Shown in pieces: positions 21,834-34,841 of a stretch of DNA of 64,000 nt; position 1 is the stretch's first letter; every line of letters begins with the position of its first letter. The notes under the pieces are model-generated. The model was not told the DNA's origin, ran no database searches, and saw only the letters and a program-made list of their open reading frames with translations. The stretch is taken from contig CAKMRJ010000001.1 of assembly GCA_928212115.1 (NCBI GenBank), positions 362,169,912 through 362,233,911 on the forward strand, read 5' to 3'. The DNA is from Lactuca virosa (lineage: Eukaryota > Streptophyta > Magnoliopsida > Asterales > Asteraceae). The translations under genes and the position numbers were made by a program.

Positions 21834-23494
21834 TGATGAAAACATATCAGCTCTGATGCCAATTGATGGAAATAAAATATCAGCTCTGATACTATTTGTT
21901 GAAAATATAAGATCTGATCACCACAAATAAAGGCTCGGATACTAGTTACCATGTGACAGATATATAAGTTAGAAAGATAAGATGCGGATATGTAAGAATA
22001 AGAATTGCGGAATAAATATAAATATGAAAGCTATAAATGACTGAAAGTTGTAATAATATAAATAATTGTATTTAAATTACGTAAAGCTATAAGTAATATA
22101 AATGACTATATTTAAATGACATAAAGATATAATAAAATATATAACTATATAAATATATATTAAGTAGGTTCGTCAATAAATTGACTGAACGAGTTTAGAT
22201 CTGGACTGATGGAACGGCTGGTCTAGAATTGGATGGATGGAACGACTGGTCGATAATTGGACTGTTGGAACGACTGGTCGATATTTGGACGGATGGAACG
22301 ACTGGTCGATATTTGGACGGGATCTTAAAAGACTTTGTTCCTATTTGCTCAAAGATCAATCCGGTATTTGATAAGTAACAAAAAGTTCATTCAAAGCTCG
22401 GTTTTATGTAAAGCAGGTTGTTTACATAAAAGTAGAAATACACGAGTTTATTTATTTGTATTTGAGGTATTTCTTGGTAATGACATGTACACGGGTCGTG
22501 TAAAGGAAAGGGTAAGTGGCATGGGTTGTGTAGGAGGTATTAGTCTTGAAAAGTTGATGAAAACAGGTACACGGGTCGTGTAGGATAAGGCACAGGCAAC
22601 ACGGGTCATGTAGGAGGGTTTTGGAGGGTTTTCTTGATCAAGCTTCTGAACACGGGTCGTGTGGATTAGGGCAAAAATAACACAGGTCGTGTTCGAGGAT
22701 ATCAGAGGTAAATAGATGAGTACACGGGCCGTGTCCAGTTTAGGCATGCTGAACATGGGCCGTGTTCACGTAGAACTCAGTTTCGGGATTTTTTGTGTTT
22801 TGAAGGTAAGGTTTGTTTGTGAACTTTTGGCTAAGTTAATGGTGTTTTGGTGTTTTAAGGATGTTTTCTAGGTTGTTTAGAGGTTGGAAGGAGGTTGATA
22901 TAAGGTGGTGATGGTGGTGAATGTTCTATGAAGATGATGATGAATAGTGATAGGTTTTGTTGTTGATCTTGATGCAGAAGGTTTTGGGGTGTTTCTTGGT
23001 TGTGTTTTGGTGTTTTGATGTAAGGGAGGTGTTTTAGTGGTGAATGGTGTGATGAACAAAGGTGGTGAAGATGACGAACCTTGAGTTTCAATGAAGAATA
23101 TGAAGATGGTTGATGGTGTTCTTCATTTTAGCTTGTTGATGATCTTGGTGTTGTTGATCTTCTTGTTCTTCACATTCTCCAGGGATGAAGATATAGATGG
23201 TGTTGTTTTACAAAGGAAAACTCACTATGACATTTGAATCTCTCTTTCTCTCTTCTATGTTCTCACCAACACTTACACACACTACATACACATGTATATA
23301 TATATACACGTATGAAACAAATATCTTCTAGAGCACTTAGGTTTTAGTTGGGTTATGATGTAGAGGCTGCAAGTTGTTGTAGGAGAAGGAGAAAAAATGT
23401 GGGTTGGGTTTGCTACTTCATTTCCTTCACTTTTCCACTTTGTTGACTCTTCCACATTGTTGACTTTTCCACACAAACATACATATATAATACA

Positions 23495-23557
<63 letters not shown>

Positions 23558-23753
23558 TAAACTGTTGAGTCGCACAGCTAAATTTTCTTTGTCTATGCGT
23601 TTTTTGTCATTCGCGTATTATCGTATTTTCCGTTTGATCATGACTTCATGTAACCTGAAATAACGGATAGTATTTGTTAGATAATATAAAAATAGTTCTT
23701 CTTATTTCAGTGATGGTCACATACAAGGTCACATACAAAAACATTTTTCAACA
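21834..23753 (-). repeat. 3' LTR of copia element D
   Basis: Direct repeat of 31934-33921. It holds a run of 29-30-bp units with GATGGAACGACTGGTCGA at about 22195-22320 and about eight ACACGGGTCGTGT-type palindromic words between 22487 and 22770. A long AT dinucleotide run follows. On the plus strand it ends TTTTTCAACA. Confidence 0.87.
23496..23552. repeat. AT microsatellite in the LTR of D
   Basis: A nearly pure TA run. The partner LTR has two longer, interrupted AT runs (32255-32285 and 33600-33720), so these are the least stable parts of the LTRs. Confidence 0.9.
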
Positions 23754-23764
23754 ATTTTCCCCTA
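23754..23764 (-). promoter_or_regulatory. Polypurine tract of element D
   Basis: The minus strand reads TAGGGGAAAAT immediately before the 3' LTR start TGTTGAAAAATG. Confidence 0.75.
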
Positions 23765-25458
23765 TGTGATCATTGCTGGAATAAGGACAGTTATGATTTA
23801 ATCATATTGACAGTTTTAACTTTTGAAGATTCGAGATAAAACATTTGTCAATAGATAAGATATATATAAAACCATAGTAATCGATTTGAAAGTTTGTGAC
23901 TTGGTTTATCATATCTTATGTAAATGATTTTCAAAAATTTGTTTCCGAATCAAAGTCTCGGGTTCGGTTATCAAAGGGTAGCCATATATGTATCTAAAGA
24001 AATTTCCTAAGATTTTATAGCATTATTAATGATAACAAGTGGTCTAACAGGTCGATTCAGATGAACGCTCATAGGTATAACTCACACTTCACTTGGGTGT
24101 TTGGTTGCTCTGGCAGCAGAACAAGTTGATGATCACTAAAAAATGAGTGATATCTCTCTTTGACGACTCACACTCATATTGGAGGTGTTCAGCTATGCTT
24201 TTCCTATAAAGTCACTTAGTCTCATTATTAGATAATCAATCACATAAGACTGGTTTCGGCATTACTCAGCCGGTTACTTCATTCATGCCATTAATGTTCA
24301 CTCTCTCTCCGTCGGGAAATACATGTAGAGGGGTTTAGCAATTTTCATAGTGCGGTTTGCAACTAGGAATCTTCAGTGATGAAGGCTACAGTATCCCAGG
24401 AAATCCATTGTTGTAGCAGCTTGTTCTTTGATGGTATCCTTTTTTATCAATATCGATTTGTTGTAAAAATATGTTTTGTTTTAGCATTGAGAATTTGCTA
24501 CATTTGAGAAAATTGGGTTTTTGAGAGTATTTGTCTTGAGGGATTAAGATATCTTCTTTTGTGAAAAATGGTTAAAAATCAATCACGGGATCTTATGATG
24601 TTTGTTTTGAAATAACCATTTTTTGAAAAGTTTGTTTGAAAATACCAAATGTAGAATATTTTTGTTTTCTTTGGTATTTCTTTGGTGAATGATTTGGCTT
24701 TCTTGTTTATTGTCTTTTATCTAGATTCGTCTTTGACGATTGGATGTTGATAGATCTTTTTTTCTCTTTGATCGGTGATTCTTGAAATCCTTTTCGTTTC
24801 GTCTTTTCTTGTTGATGGATCACGGGATCTCAAGTCTTCATTTTTGGTTGGATTATATCTAGGTACGGATTGGTGGCATAAAAGACGATTTGTCTAGTAT
24901 GTAAGAAATGAATGTATCGTCCCTGGTCATTTTGATATCTAAGCAAAAATGAGACCGTGACAATGTATTATTGGGTAATACCTTTTAAGCAATAATGACA
25001 CACCTAAGCTCACAAGAATTGAATTCCACAATGATTCAGATTGACGAGGCACAAATTCTCACATGGGTTTTTGTTTTCATCTGAACCTCCTAACCTTATG
25101 TTCCTTTTTAAAATCATCAATAATTAAATAAAATTGAAGGAAATAAAGTTATATACATTATGAAAAGGAGGAGATTTGAACCTTTACTCCAATTGAGAAT
25201 CAATATGACTTAAAATCTTCATCGAGCATAAGCATCTGAAAATTAAGTCAAGAGACGATTAATGACAAGGTTCTATAAAAGCTTATTATGGCAAGTCTTT
25301 TATTATATTTTTGAAGATTTGTTTTTCTGAATGTTTTTGGAAATATTGGTTATTTGAATGTTTTTGGTATTTTTGAAAAGAAATCAATTTTCAAATGTTT
25401 TTGAATTTTCTTTTTGAACGAAAGTAAACACACTTTTGTACAAACAAAAAATTAAAGT
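23765..25458 (-). other. Non-coding stretch between RNase H and 3' LTR of D
   Basis: SIRE-type elements often have an env-like third ORF here. I see no open frame of useful length, no signal peptide and no membrane segment on the minus strand, so this is non-coding or wholly decayed. Confidence 0.6.
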
Positions 25459-27056
25459 TTAAGGATGGATGTTATCTGGATTTAACATTCCTAGACGGCC
25501 TAGGAAGTATTGAAACCTTGTTTCATCGACAGCCTTAGTGAAGACATCGGCAGCTTGATCTTTGGTGTAGATGAAGTGCAATTTGATATGACCCTTTTGA
25601 ATGTTGTCTTTGATAAAATGATATCGAATGTCGATGTGATTTGTCATGGAATGGTGAACACGATTGTGAGAAATGGCAATAACACTGGTTGAGTCACAAA
25701 ATATGGGAATTTATGAGATTTTTAAGCCATAATCACGCAATTGAGTTTGCATCCATATGACTTGTAAACAACAGTTGGCGGCAGTGACATATTCAGCTTC
25801 TGATGTTGATGTGGATACACAAGTCTATTTCTTTGAAGTACGACTCACTAGTCTACCTCCTAGGAATTGACAGCTACCAGATGTACTCTTTCTATCTAGC
25901 TTGCATCCTCCGTAGTCTGAGTCGGTGAAAGCGTTCAGCTGAAAATCGGATTTAGCTGGATACCAAAGGCCAAGTTTGGGAGTGCCTTTAAGGTATTTGA
26001 AGATGCGTTTCACTGCAACTACATGGGATTCCATAGGATTTGCATGGTATCTGGCACATACACATGTAGAAAACATTATGTCAGGTCTGCTGGCAATGAG
26101 GTATAAGAGTGATCCGATCATTCCATGATATCTTTTATGGTCAACGGGTTTTCCATTTAAGTCTGCATCGATTTTGTATCCAAAAGCCATTGGGGTTTTT
26201 GTGGTATTGGATTTGTCCATTGAAAAGTGAGTGAGTAGGTTTTTGACATAATTCTCTTGGTTGATGAAAATGCCATCACTTGACTGTTTAAATTTTGAGT
26301 CCGAGAAAAGTAGTCATCTCCCCAATCATGCTCATTTCAAATTTGCTCTTCATTAGATCTGCAAACTTAACACTTAAAGATTCATCAGTAGAACCGAAAC
26401 AAATGTCATCAACATATATTTGTACGATTAAAACATGTTTATTAAATATTTTACGAAAGAGAGTTTGATCGATTTAACCTCTTTTAAAACCTGATTCTTG
26501 GAGAAATGTTGACAACGTGGCATACCAGGCTTGGGGTGCTTGTTTCAAGCCATAGACAACTTTCTGTAATTTAAAGTTGTGATTTGGAAATTTGGGATCT
26601 TCGAAACCTTGTGGTTGTTGGATTTATACTTTGCGATCTATCTCTTCGTTTCGGAATGCACATTTAACGTCCATTTGGAATAGTTTGAAGTTCTTATGTG
26701 CAGCATATGCTAGAAAGATGTGAATTACTTCAATTCTGGAAACTGGAGCATATGTTTCATCGTAGTCGATTCCTTCTTGTTGTGAATATCCTTTGACTAC
26801 AAGACGTGCCTTGTTTCGACAAATGATTCCTTGATTTTCAGTCTTGTTTCTGTATACCCATCTTGAACCTATAACAGTAACATTGGATGGAGTAGGAACA
26901 AGATTCCATACGTCGTTTCTTTCAAATTTTGCTAGCTCTTCTTACATAGCTTTTACCCAGTCTGGATCTTTGAGAGAAAAATGTATGGTTTTGGGTTCAG
27001 TCATGGATAAAAAGGCTCCAAATAAACATTCATGTGTGGATGCGACTCTAGTCTGA
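25459..27056 (-). pseudogene. Copia reverse transcriptase and RNase H of D
   Basis: Reading leftwards: the RT start with SRWVYRNK near 26870, KARLVVKGYSQQEGIDYDET, the fingers and palm, and the active-site block QIYVDDICFGS at about 26425-26396 with both aspartates. Then comes the long open part 26220-25825 with MDKSNTTKTPMAFGYKI, RPDIMFSTCVCARY and TDSDYGGCKLDRKSTSGSCQ (RNase H), ending in 25647-25459 with HIKLHFIYTKDQAADVFTKA. At least three in-frame stops interrupt the palm and connection. The domain order and motifs are typical of copia. The product would copy element RNA into DNA in cytoplasmic particles. Confidence 0.85.
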
Positions 27057-28838
27057 TTGCCTGATTTGGGATCTCCAATGATTTGGTCTGTAGGATGATC
27101 TCTTGTCTACTTTATTAAGCGATTCTCTTCTTTTATAATAATTAGAGTTTCGGTATCCCATTGTTCTTCTCCGGGTGTTTCATCTTGGAATAAGTTTGAA
27201 GGTTCCCCCATAAATGATTCATAAGAATTCTTTTGGCCATTTGTGGATTTGGTGTTCAAAGGAAGATTTGGTGTTTGTTCCAAAGAGGAAGTATGTGTTG
27301 GTGGTTCCCCCTCGAATTCATCTGCATCATTTTGGTTTGTTTTTGGATTTCCTTCAGTGGGTGTTCCCGTAGGATCAATTGAAGTAGTTAGAAGTTCATA
27401 ATTGTAAGCGGTTTTGGGTTGTTCAAAAAGTAAATCAAGATCGATTTCAATGTCTATGTCAGGAGAAGGTGTTTGTTGAATTGGAATTTGAAAAATATTA
27501 TCAATCATTTTAGAACCAAAATGTTCACGATCCAATTTCCTGACATAAAATTCATCGAAATGAACATCGGTACTTTCTTCAATTACTCTAGTACGTTTGT
27601 TCAGTACTCGATAAGCAGCTGAGGAAAACGAGTAACCAAGGAAAATTCCTTCGTCCGACCTTGATTCAAAATTTGAAAGGTGATCTTTATTGTTCTTTAT
27701 GAAGCATCGACAACCAAAAATATGGAAAATTTTGATATTTGGTTTTCGGTTGTTAATGACTTCATATGGTGTTTTATGAAGATGTTTATGGATTAAGGAA
27801 CGATTTTGAGTGTAGCAAGTTGTGGCTATTGCGTCTGCCCAGAAGTATTATGGCAGATCAGCGAAGATAAGCATTGATCTTGCAGCTTCACATAGAGTTC
27901 GGTTCCTTCTTTCGACAAGGCCGTTTTGTTGTGGAGTGTATGGGGCTTAGAAGTTATGTTTAATTTCTTTGTCTTTGAGAAATGAATCTAATGTCTTGTT
28001 TTTAAACTCTAAATCATTATCACTTCGGATTCTTCGAACAGGTCGTTTGAGCTTTAGTTCGATTTGTTTGATGAAGTTGATAATCTCTTCAGGTGCTTCT
28101 GATTTTATTCTTAAGAAAAAGACCCAAGTAAAGCGCGAACCATCAACGACAACAAGAATGTACTTCTTCCCTTGTATTGTTTGGGTTTTGGCAAGGCCAC
28201 AAAGGTCTATATGCAGCAATTCTAGTGGTTCGGATACACTAGATTTTGAGATGCTTTTGTGAGTTGATTTGGAAATTTTTTCTTTCTAACATGCGGCACA
28301 AAGAGTTTCGTTATCGAGCTTCAGAAGTGGTAGCCCTCGAACAAGATCGTCGCCGATTAATTTGTTGATGTACCCAAAGTTTAGATGGGAAAGGCGGCGG
28401 TGCCATAACCAACTAATATATGTTGGAGATTTACATAGCATACATATATCGGGTTTACCATAGATAAGATCCATGTCAAGTGGATACATATTTCCGGCAC
28501 GGTCAGATTTAACTATAACATCTGTGGTTTTGGCGTCCATGATCAAGCTTCGTTGTTTGGTAAACAGAACTTCAAGATTGTTATCACAAAGCTGAGAAAC
28601 ACCGATGAGGTTGTGTTTGAGGTCATTGACGTAGGAAACTTTCTTTATGGTGAAATTACCATTTGTTATCTTTCCATAACCCTTGATTTTTGTTGTCATG
28701 TTGTTGCCGAAGGTAACATCTTGTTTGTGTAGGTTTGAAGTCACGTAAGTAGTTCCGGTTTCCTGTCATATGCTTGGAGCAACCACTATCAATATACCAT
28801 GTATCATCATTGGGTTCTCCAACATTAAGTACCTGCAA
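27057..28838 (-). pseudogene. Copia protease and integrase of D
   Basis: The protease motif DDTWYIDSGCSKHMTGN is at about 28810-28760, with the catalytic DSG. The gag-pre-integrase block LWHRRLSHLNFGYINKL follows (28430-28330), ending in a Cys pair. The integrase core has HIDLCG near 28210, RRIRSDNDLEFKN near 28020 and NGLVERRNRT near 27910, so the D, D and E residues are readable. A stop falls just after KEIKHNF (about 27947). The tail 27535-27107 is an acidic, Pro/Thr-rich linker between INT and RT. Confidence 0.83.
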
Positions 28839-29009
28839 TCAGACCGAAAGTTTAGGTACCCAAATCTGAATGGGTCCTGGTTTGTCAGTTGTTGTTATTT
28901 TGGATGTTTTGCTTAATCAATTTCTTTTAGCAGTTGACTTCACATTATTGTAACGGTTTGGATTATAAGGATGGAATGGTTGAGGTTTGATTTGATTTAT
29001 CAAGTTTAC

Positions 29010-31780
29010 CTAAAATGTGATTTGTTTTTGAAAACATGTGGGTTGATAAGATCTATGATTTGGTGAAAGATATCCTAGATGTGAAGGTTTGTTAGAAATG
29101 TTTTCTTCATATCTGGGATGTGATGGGCGGTTTTGAAATGCTTTTTGATAATGATTGTTTGGAACTTTCTGATATGATGGTTTTTGAAAATTCCTTGACT
29201 GATTAAAAGTAATATCTTGAAAGCGGTTTTCAAAAGGTTTTGGTTTTGGTTTGGAAATCCCTTTTGTGGAGTATTTTTGTACCGGACTAGTTTTTCCTAC
29301 AATAGATGAACTCATTGTAGGAAAATTAGTTGGTACAGAAGTACTACCATCCTCATAAGAGGAATTTTCTCCATTCAAAAAGTTTTTGAGTTTGGTGGTT
29401 CTGTTGTTATGTTTGATTTGGTGAGTAAAAGAATTAGCTGGGTCTATTTCAGAATTTACAACTCTTTTGAACAAGGACTTTTTGGAAACAGTGAAAGTAG
29501 TATCATCTGGGCTACAGTTGATAATTGTTTCATCATCTGAATCTTCCTCGATAACAGATGTGAAAAGATCTGGTAGAGTGGATTCAGAGTTTTCATAATT
29601 TGTGATGTTTTCTTGTTTTGCTTGTTCAATTTCAAAGGATTCTCTTCCAATTCCTGGTTTGTAATTCGTGTTAATTTTGCCAGTTCCTAAGGTGTTTGCA
29701 TTGGTGAAAATATCATCATTTATTTATCAAGAAACTTTGATAGAATCCATATTCCATACCAGTCTTTTATTTTCGGTTTTAAGAGAACTGATTTGTTTTA
29801 AAGAATCAGTCAGTTTTTCATTTAAAGTATTGTATTTATCAGTTGATTCTTGAAAATGTTGTTTCAACCGAAGGATTTCCATTTCTAAAACATCTTTTGT
29901 TTCAGAAGAAATGACTGACAGATTGTTTTGTTCCAAATCCCTTTTCTGAATTAGGGTCTGATTTAATTGTTCCAAGACGTGATTATAATCTTTTGATTTT
30001 CTTTCAACGTCTCTTTTCAATTTGTTTTTTGTTCTTGTTGATTCTCCAAATTTGAGTTTCAAGGTTGGTAACTCAGATCTGCAAATATCAAAATTGACCA
30101 TTTTGTCATGATATGTTTTGAGATCAGCTTCCATACTTTTCTCAATTTTGGTTATGTGGGACTCAAAAATTGTTTTGGAAAAACCAAGTTCATAGATCAT
30201 AGACCATAACTGTTCTATGACGTTGGGAGCTCTTGAAAGTATATCAACACCAGCTACAAAGCAGAAGTTTCATTGTGCTGGTTCATTGTGAGCTTCGTCA
30301 TCAGAAGTTGGCCAGTATTCCACGCTTGGTTCATGGATTGCCATCAATGCTCTTTGTTTTTCTTGGTTTTCTAGTTTCTTCAATTCGTCGGATCTTTGAG
30401 CATAATATGCTGAGTCTTTGATTTTGGTTTTGTTTTTGGCTCGACATTCTCTGGCATAGTGATTTGTTCCTTGGTAGTTGTGACAAATCATCACTTCTTC
30501 ATCACTATCATCCTTTTGACTCTTAATGGGAAGTCTTTCAGGTGCTTGAGTTTGGGTTTGTTGGGAAGGTTGAGAAAGGTTTTTTTGGAATCCAAAATTT
30601 TGGTTGTTTTGAAAACCATTGTTTTGATTGTTGTAACCTTGGTTTTGGAAACCTTTGTTTTGATCCTGAAAACTGTTTTTTGGATTATTATTTTGACCTG
30701 AGTTGGGATTGCTTTGAAATCCCTGGTTTTGAAAACCTTGGTTTGAGTTGTTATGGAAGGAAGGTCTTTGAGAATTTAGTCCAAAGTAAGGTCTACGATG
30801 AAAACCTAAGTTGTTTTGTCCAAAAGTTGGTCTAGGTTGAAAAGTTGAGTTATTTTGTCCAAAAGATGGTCTGTTTTGAAAGTTTGGTCTAAAATTTGAT
30901 TGACCATGATTTGGGAGAAATCTCTGGAGATTTGTGTTTACAACCAGCGCACACGGTTGTTGATAGTCTGCTTCATCATTCGAATCAGACTAGAAGGCTT
31001 GCTTTTGAAAAAATGTAGTCTGATTAAAATGATTAAAGTTTTGATCATTGAAAGGTGTTTGGTTTTCAGAAGATGTGGACACAAGACCAAGTGGTCCTCC
31101 AAAAGCTGTAGTGGTTGGTGGGTCAATCGAGGATTCATACGATTGAAGTTCTCCATACAAATTGTACAAAGTTTCAGTATGAATAGCTGGATTTCCCTGA
31201 ATAATGAGTTTAACCATTTTCGATCTTTCGAAAAGATTGTTTAAAAGCTTGAGATTTATGTCGTGTTGTGTCTTTTTGATACCCAAATTTTTCATTTTAA
31301 CCATAATAAAATTGAACCTATCGTGAGCGTCATGGATGGTTTCTGATTAAAGCATTTTGAAATTATCGAATTCATTTAAAACATATTTTCTTTGTTTCCA
31401 ATAATTCTTTTATTTCTACAAAAACAAATTTTCAAACTTTCTCCAATTTGATTTGCAGTTAACAGTATAATGTCATCCATTTGACTTAGAATACTGTGAG
31501 GTATTCCAGACACAAGTTCCTTTTTGGCTTTGAGTTCCAACTTTCTTTTGATTTCAGTTTGAGTGGGTTGATTTGTAGCAAGAGTAGCCATATTTTTTGG
31601 AGTAATATATGTTCCTTCTACGTATTTCCAGACATCTTCATTTATGGTTTTAAGATGAAGATTCATACGGCCAACCCACGAATTATACTCTTCAGGAATA
31701 AGTATGGGTGCCCTTGAACCAGATCCTAAGCTATTAGCAATAGAGACAGAGTTCATGTTGGAGTAATTAGCAGAAGACAT
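29010..31780 (-). pseudogene. Copia gag of D with an Asn/Gln/Phe-rich region
   Basis: The likely start is the ATG at 31780 (MSSANYSNMNSVSIANSL). The N-terminal gag domain contains PILIPEEYNSWVGRM and EDVWKYVEG, like the gag of element E. A frameshift near 31400 leads into FDNFKM- and HDAHDRFNF-like gag helices. The region 30935-30540 is strikingly rich in N, Q, G and F (PSFGQNN, GFQNQGYNNQNN). A CCHC-like knuckle at about 30490-30445 has lost its second Cys (CHNYQGTNHYAREC). Then come a long coiled coil (30200-29727) and a basic N/Q/P-rich tail (29474-29010). Stops occur near 30996 and 30272. Confidence 0.8.
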
Positions 31781-31920
31781 GATTTTTTTTTGAATTTTTT
31801 TTTTTGAAAGGATTTTGAACAAGTGATATTAAAATGAAATATTTAAAGAAAAGCTTATGGAAGGTTTATAAACGCTAACCAAAAGTTTTTCGACAAAAAA
31901 TTCAAGGTAAATCACACAAG

Positions 31921-31933
31921 CTCTGATACCAAT
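31921..31933 (-). promoter_or_regulatory. Primer binding site of element D
   Basis: The minus strand reads ATTGGTATCAGAG after the 5' LTR end TTCATCA. A second copy of the same words (CTCTGATACCAATTGATGG, about 31955) lies just inside the LTR. Confidence 0.8.
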
Positions 31934-32245
31934 TGATGAAAATATATCAGCTCTGATACCAATTGATGGAAATAAAATATTAACTCTGATATTATTTGTT
32001 GAAAATATAAGATCTGATCACCACAAATAAAGGCTCGGATACCAGTTACCATGTGACAGATACATAAGTTAAAAAAGATAAGATGCGGATATATAAGAAT
32101 AAGAATTGCGGAATAAATATAAATATGAAAGCTATAAATGATTGAAAGTTGTAATAATATAAATAACTGTATTTAAATAACATAAAGCTATAAGTAATCT
32201 AAATGATTGTATTTAAATGACATAAAGCTATAATAAAATATATAA

Positions 32246-32291
<46 letters not shown>

Positions 32292-33667
32292 GTAGGTTCG
32301 TCAATAAATTGACTGAACGAGTTTACAGTTGGACTGATGGAACGGCTGGTATATAATTGGACGGATGGAACGACTGGTCGATATTTAGACTGCTTAAACG
32401 ACTGGTCGATATTTGGACGGATGGAGCGGAATCTTAATAGACTTTGTTCCTATTTGTTCAAAGATTAATCCGGTATTTGATAAGTAACAAAAAGTTCATT
32501 TATATCTCGGTTTTATGTAAAGCAGGTTGTTTACATAAAAGTACAAATTTCACGAGTTTATGTATTTGTATTTGAGGTTTTCTTGGTAATGACATGTACA
32601 CGGGTCGTGTAAAGGAAAGGGTAAGTGCCATGGGTTGTGTATGAGGTTTCAGTCTTGAAATGTTGATGAAAATAGGTACACGGGTCGTGTAGGGTAAGGC
32701 ACAAGTAACACGGGTCGCGTAGGAGGGTTTTGGAGGGTTTTCTTGATCAAGCTTCTGAACACGGGTCGTATGGATTTAGGCAAAAGTAACATGGGTCGTG
32801 TTCGAGGATATCAGAGGTAAACAGATGAGTACACGAGCCGTGTCTGGTTTAGGCATGCTGAACACGGGTCGTGTTCATACAGAACTCAGTTTCGGGATTT
32901 TTGGTGGTTTGAAGGTAAGGTTTGTTTGTCATGTTTTGGCTATGGTAATGGTGTTTTGGTGTTTTGAGGATGTTTTCTAGATTGTTTAGAGGTTGGAAGA
33001 AAGTTGATATAAGGTGGTGATGGTGGTGAAAGTTCTATGAAGATGATGATGAATTGTGATGGGTTTTGTTGTTGATCATGATGCAGAACGTTTTGGGGTG
33101 TTTCATGGTTGTGTTTTGGTGTTTTGATGTAAAGGAGGTGTTTTAGTGGTGAATGGTGTGATGAAAAAAGGTGGTGAAGATGAAGAACCTTGAGTTTCAA
33201 TGAAGAAGATGAAGATGGTGGATGGTGTTCTTCATTTTAGCTTGTTGATGATCTTGGTGTTCTTGATCTTCTTGTTCTTCACATTCTCCAGGGGTGAAGA
33301 TAGAGATGGTGTGGTTTTACAAAGGAAAACTCACTATGACATATGAATCTCTCTTTAGCTCTTCTATATTCTCACCAACACTTACACATACTACATACGC
33401 ATGCATATATATACATATGAAACAAATATCTTCTAGTGCACTTGAGTTTTAGTTGGTTGATGATGTAGAGGCTACAAGTTGTTATAGGAGTAGAATCAAA
33501 AACGTGGGTTGGGTTTGCTACTTCATTTCCTTGACTTTTCCACTTTATTGACTCTTCCACATTGTTGACTTTTCCACACAAACATACATATATAATACAT
33601 ACATATAATATATAATATATATATATATTTATATATTATATATATATTATATATACATATATATATA

Positions 33668-33726
<59 letters not shown>

Positions 33727-33921
33727 AAATTGTTGAGTCGCACAGCTAAATTTTCTTTGTGTATGTGTTTTCAGTCATTTGCGTATTATCGTATTTTCCG
33801 TTTGATCACGACTTCATGTAACCTGAAATAACTGATAATATTTGTTAGGTAACATAAAAACAGTTCTTCTTATTTCAGTGATGGTCACATACAAGGTCAC
33901 ATACAAAAACATTTTTGAACA
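31934..33921 (-). repeat. 5' LTR of copia element D
   Basis: Direct repeat of 21834-23753 with small indels and expanded AT runs. The ACACGGGTCGTGT palindromic words recur at about 32597-32875. It ends TTTTTGAACA beside the GAGTA target duplication. Confidence 0.87.
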
Positions 33922-34004
33922 GAGTATTTGGTGTTTGATTTCTGAAAGTTTTATCCATTAGATCTCAATTTTTGAAGCTTTTCTCAAAATCGTTCCGTAC
34001 AACA

Positions 34005-34690
34005 ATGGCGAATTTTAACATGAACACCATGACTTCATATTCTCATCTTCTCGGTTCATTCACAAAAATTCCTATGTTGATTCCAGAATTCTATGATCAA
34101 TGGGTTGATCGAATGGCAGACTATCTGAATGGAATCGATGAGGAAGTCTGGAAATGTATTGTTGGTGATGTTCATTCTCCTACTGTGACGCAAAATGTTG
34201 GAACTGCTGCTACCAGTCCAGATGTTGCTCAACAGGTAGAGAACCTGGTGAAAACGAGAAAAGATGCTTGCGTGAACTCCGTGGAGCTCTTCCACCGGTG
34301 GTTTACAACTATGTGCATAGTTGTAAGACATTAAAGTAAATTTAGGACACCTTGAAGGAGAAGTACCAAGGTAGTGAGAAGACAAAGATTAGCTCGGTGA
34401 AGCAGTGTCTGTTGGAGTTAGGAGAATTTAAGCAAAAGGAAGGAGAATCCTTTGAGCTCTATTACGTCCATATGAATGAACTCATCTACAAATGCAATAG
34501 ATATGGAGTTACAAGGTCAACAATGGAGTTCAACCTCACTTTAATCATGGGCTTCGCAAGGAATGGCGAAATATCAGCCTAATGATAAAAACACAACAAA
34601 GCTTCGACTAGTTTTCTCTTAATGATCTCTATAATGTGTTGAAGGCGCTTGAAAGCGAAGTAAATGAGATAGCTAAGGAGTTCTTAGAGT
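34005..34690 (+). pseudogene. Copia gag of element E, frameshifted
   Basis: It starts MANFNMNTMTSYSHLLGSF. PMLIPEFYDQWVDRM and EEVWKCIVGD correspond to the gag start of element D (PILIPEEYNSWVGRM). The first frame stops at 34334. A second frame from about 34340 continues with LKEKYQGSEKTKISSVKQCL and GESFELYYVHMNELIYKC, the typical helix block of copia gag, then shifts again near 34560. There is no zinc knuckle before sequence similarity ends near 34690. Confidence 0.75.
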
Positions 34691-34828
34691 CTTCTACTTG
34701 TACTCTCTATTTTTCTCTGTATCTTGCTAAAGCGTAATTGAGCCAATCAGATCATATTTACATCGAGTGTTCATATTTTTTTCTAAAATCTGATCTCGTT
34801 TCATATACTTGATTAATAACAACTACAT

Positions 34829-34841
34829 TTGGTATGAGAGC
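34829..34841 (+). promoter_or_regulatory. Second primer-binding-like site inside element E
   Basis: TTGGTATGAGAGC differs by one base from a methionine-tRNA primer site and is preceded by CAACTACA, which looks like an LTR end. This suggests that about 34690-34828 is the 3' end of a foreign LTR, and that the interior of E from here on came from another element. Confidence 0.5.

Larger units (their letters stand above)
21834..33921 (-). mobile_element. SIRE-like Ty1/copia element D nested in the leader of E
   Basis: LTRs are at 21834-23753 and 31934-33921 (about 1.9-2.0 kb). The target duplication GAGTA is perfect (21829-21833 and 33922-33926). The primer site (31921-31933) and purine tract (23754-23764) show minus-strand reading. 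Coding order from right to left is gag, PR, INT, RT, RNase H, as in Ty1/copia. Long LTRs, a long gag and a 1.7-kb stretch after RNase H resemble the SIRE/Maximus lineage. Stops occur in gag, INT and RT, so it is inactive, although almost full length. Confidence 0.88.

Noticed and set aside
21929..22021. tRNA-like words near primer sites (CTCTGATACCA and TTGGTATCAGAGC)
   Set aside because: These are primer binding sites complementary to a tRNA 3' end, not tRNA genes; no cloverleaf can be drawn.
23282..23663. Open frames rich in alternating Tyr and Ile
   Set aside because: Translation of the AT dinucleotide run in the LTR of D.
23765..25458. Possible env-like ORF downstream of RNase H in the SIRE-like element D
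   Set aside because: No open frame of useful length, no signal peptide and no membrane segment on the element strand.
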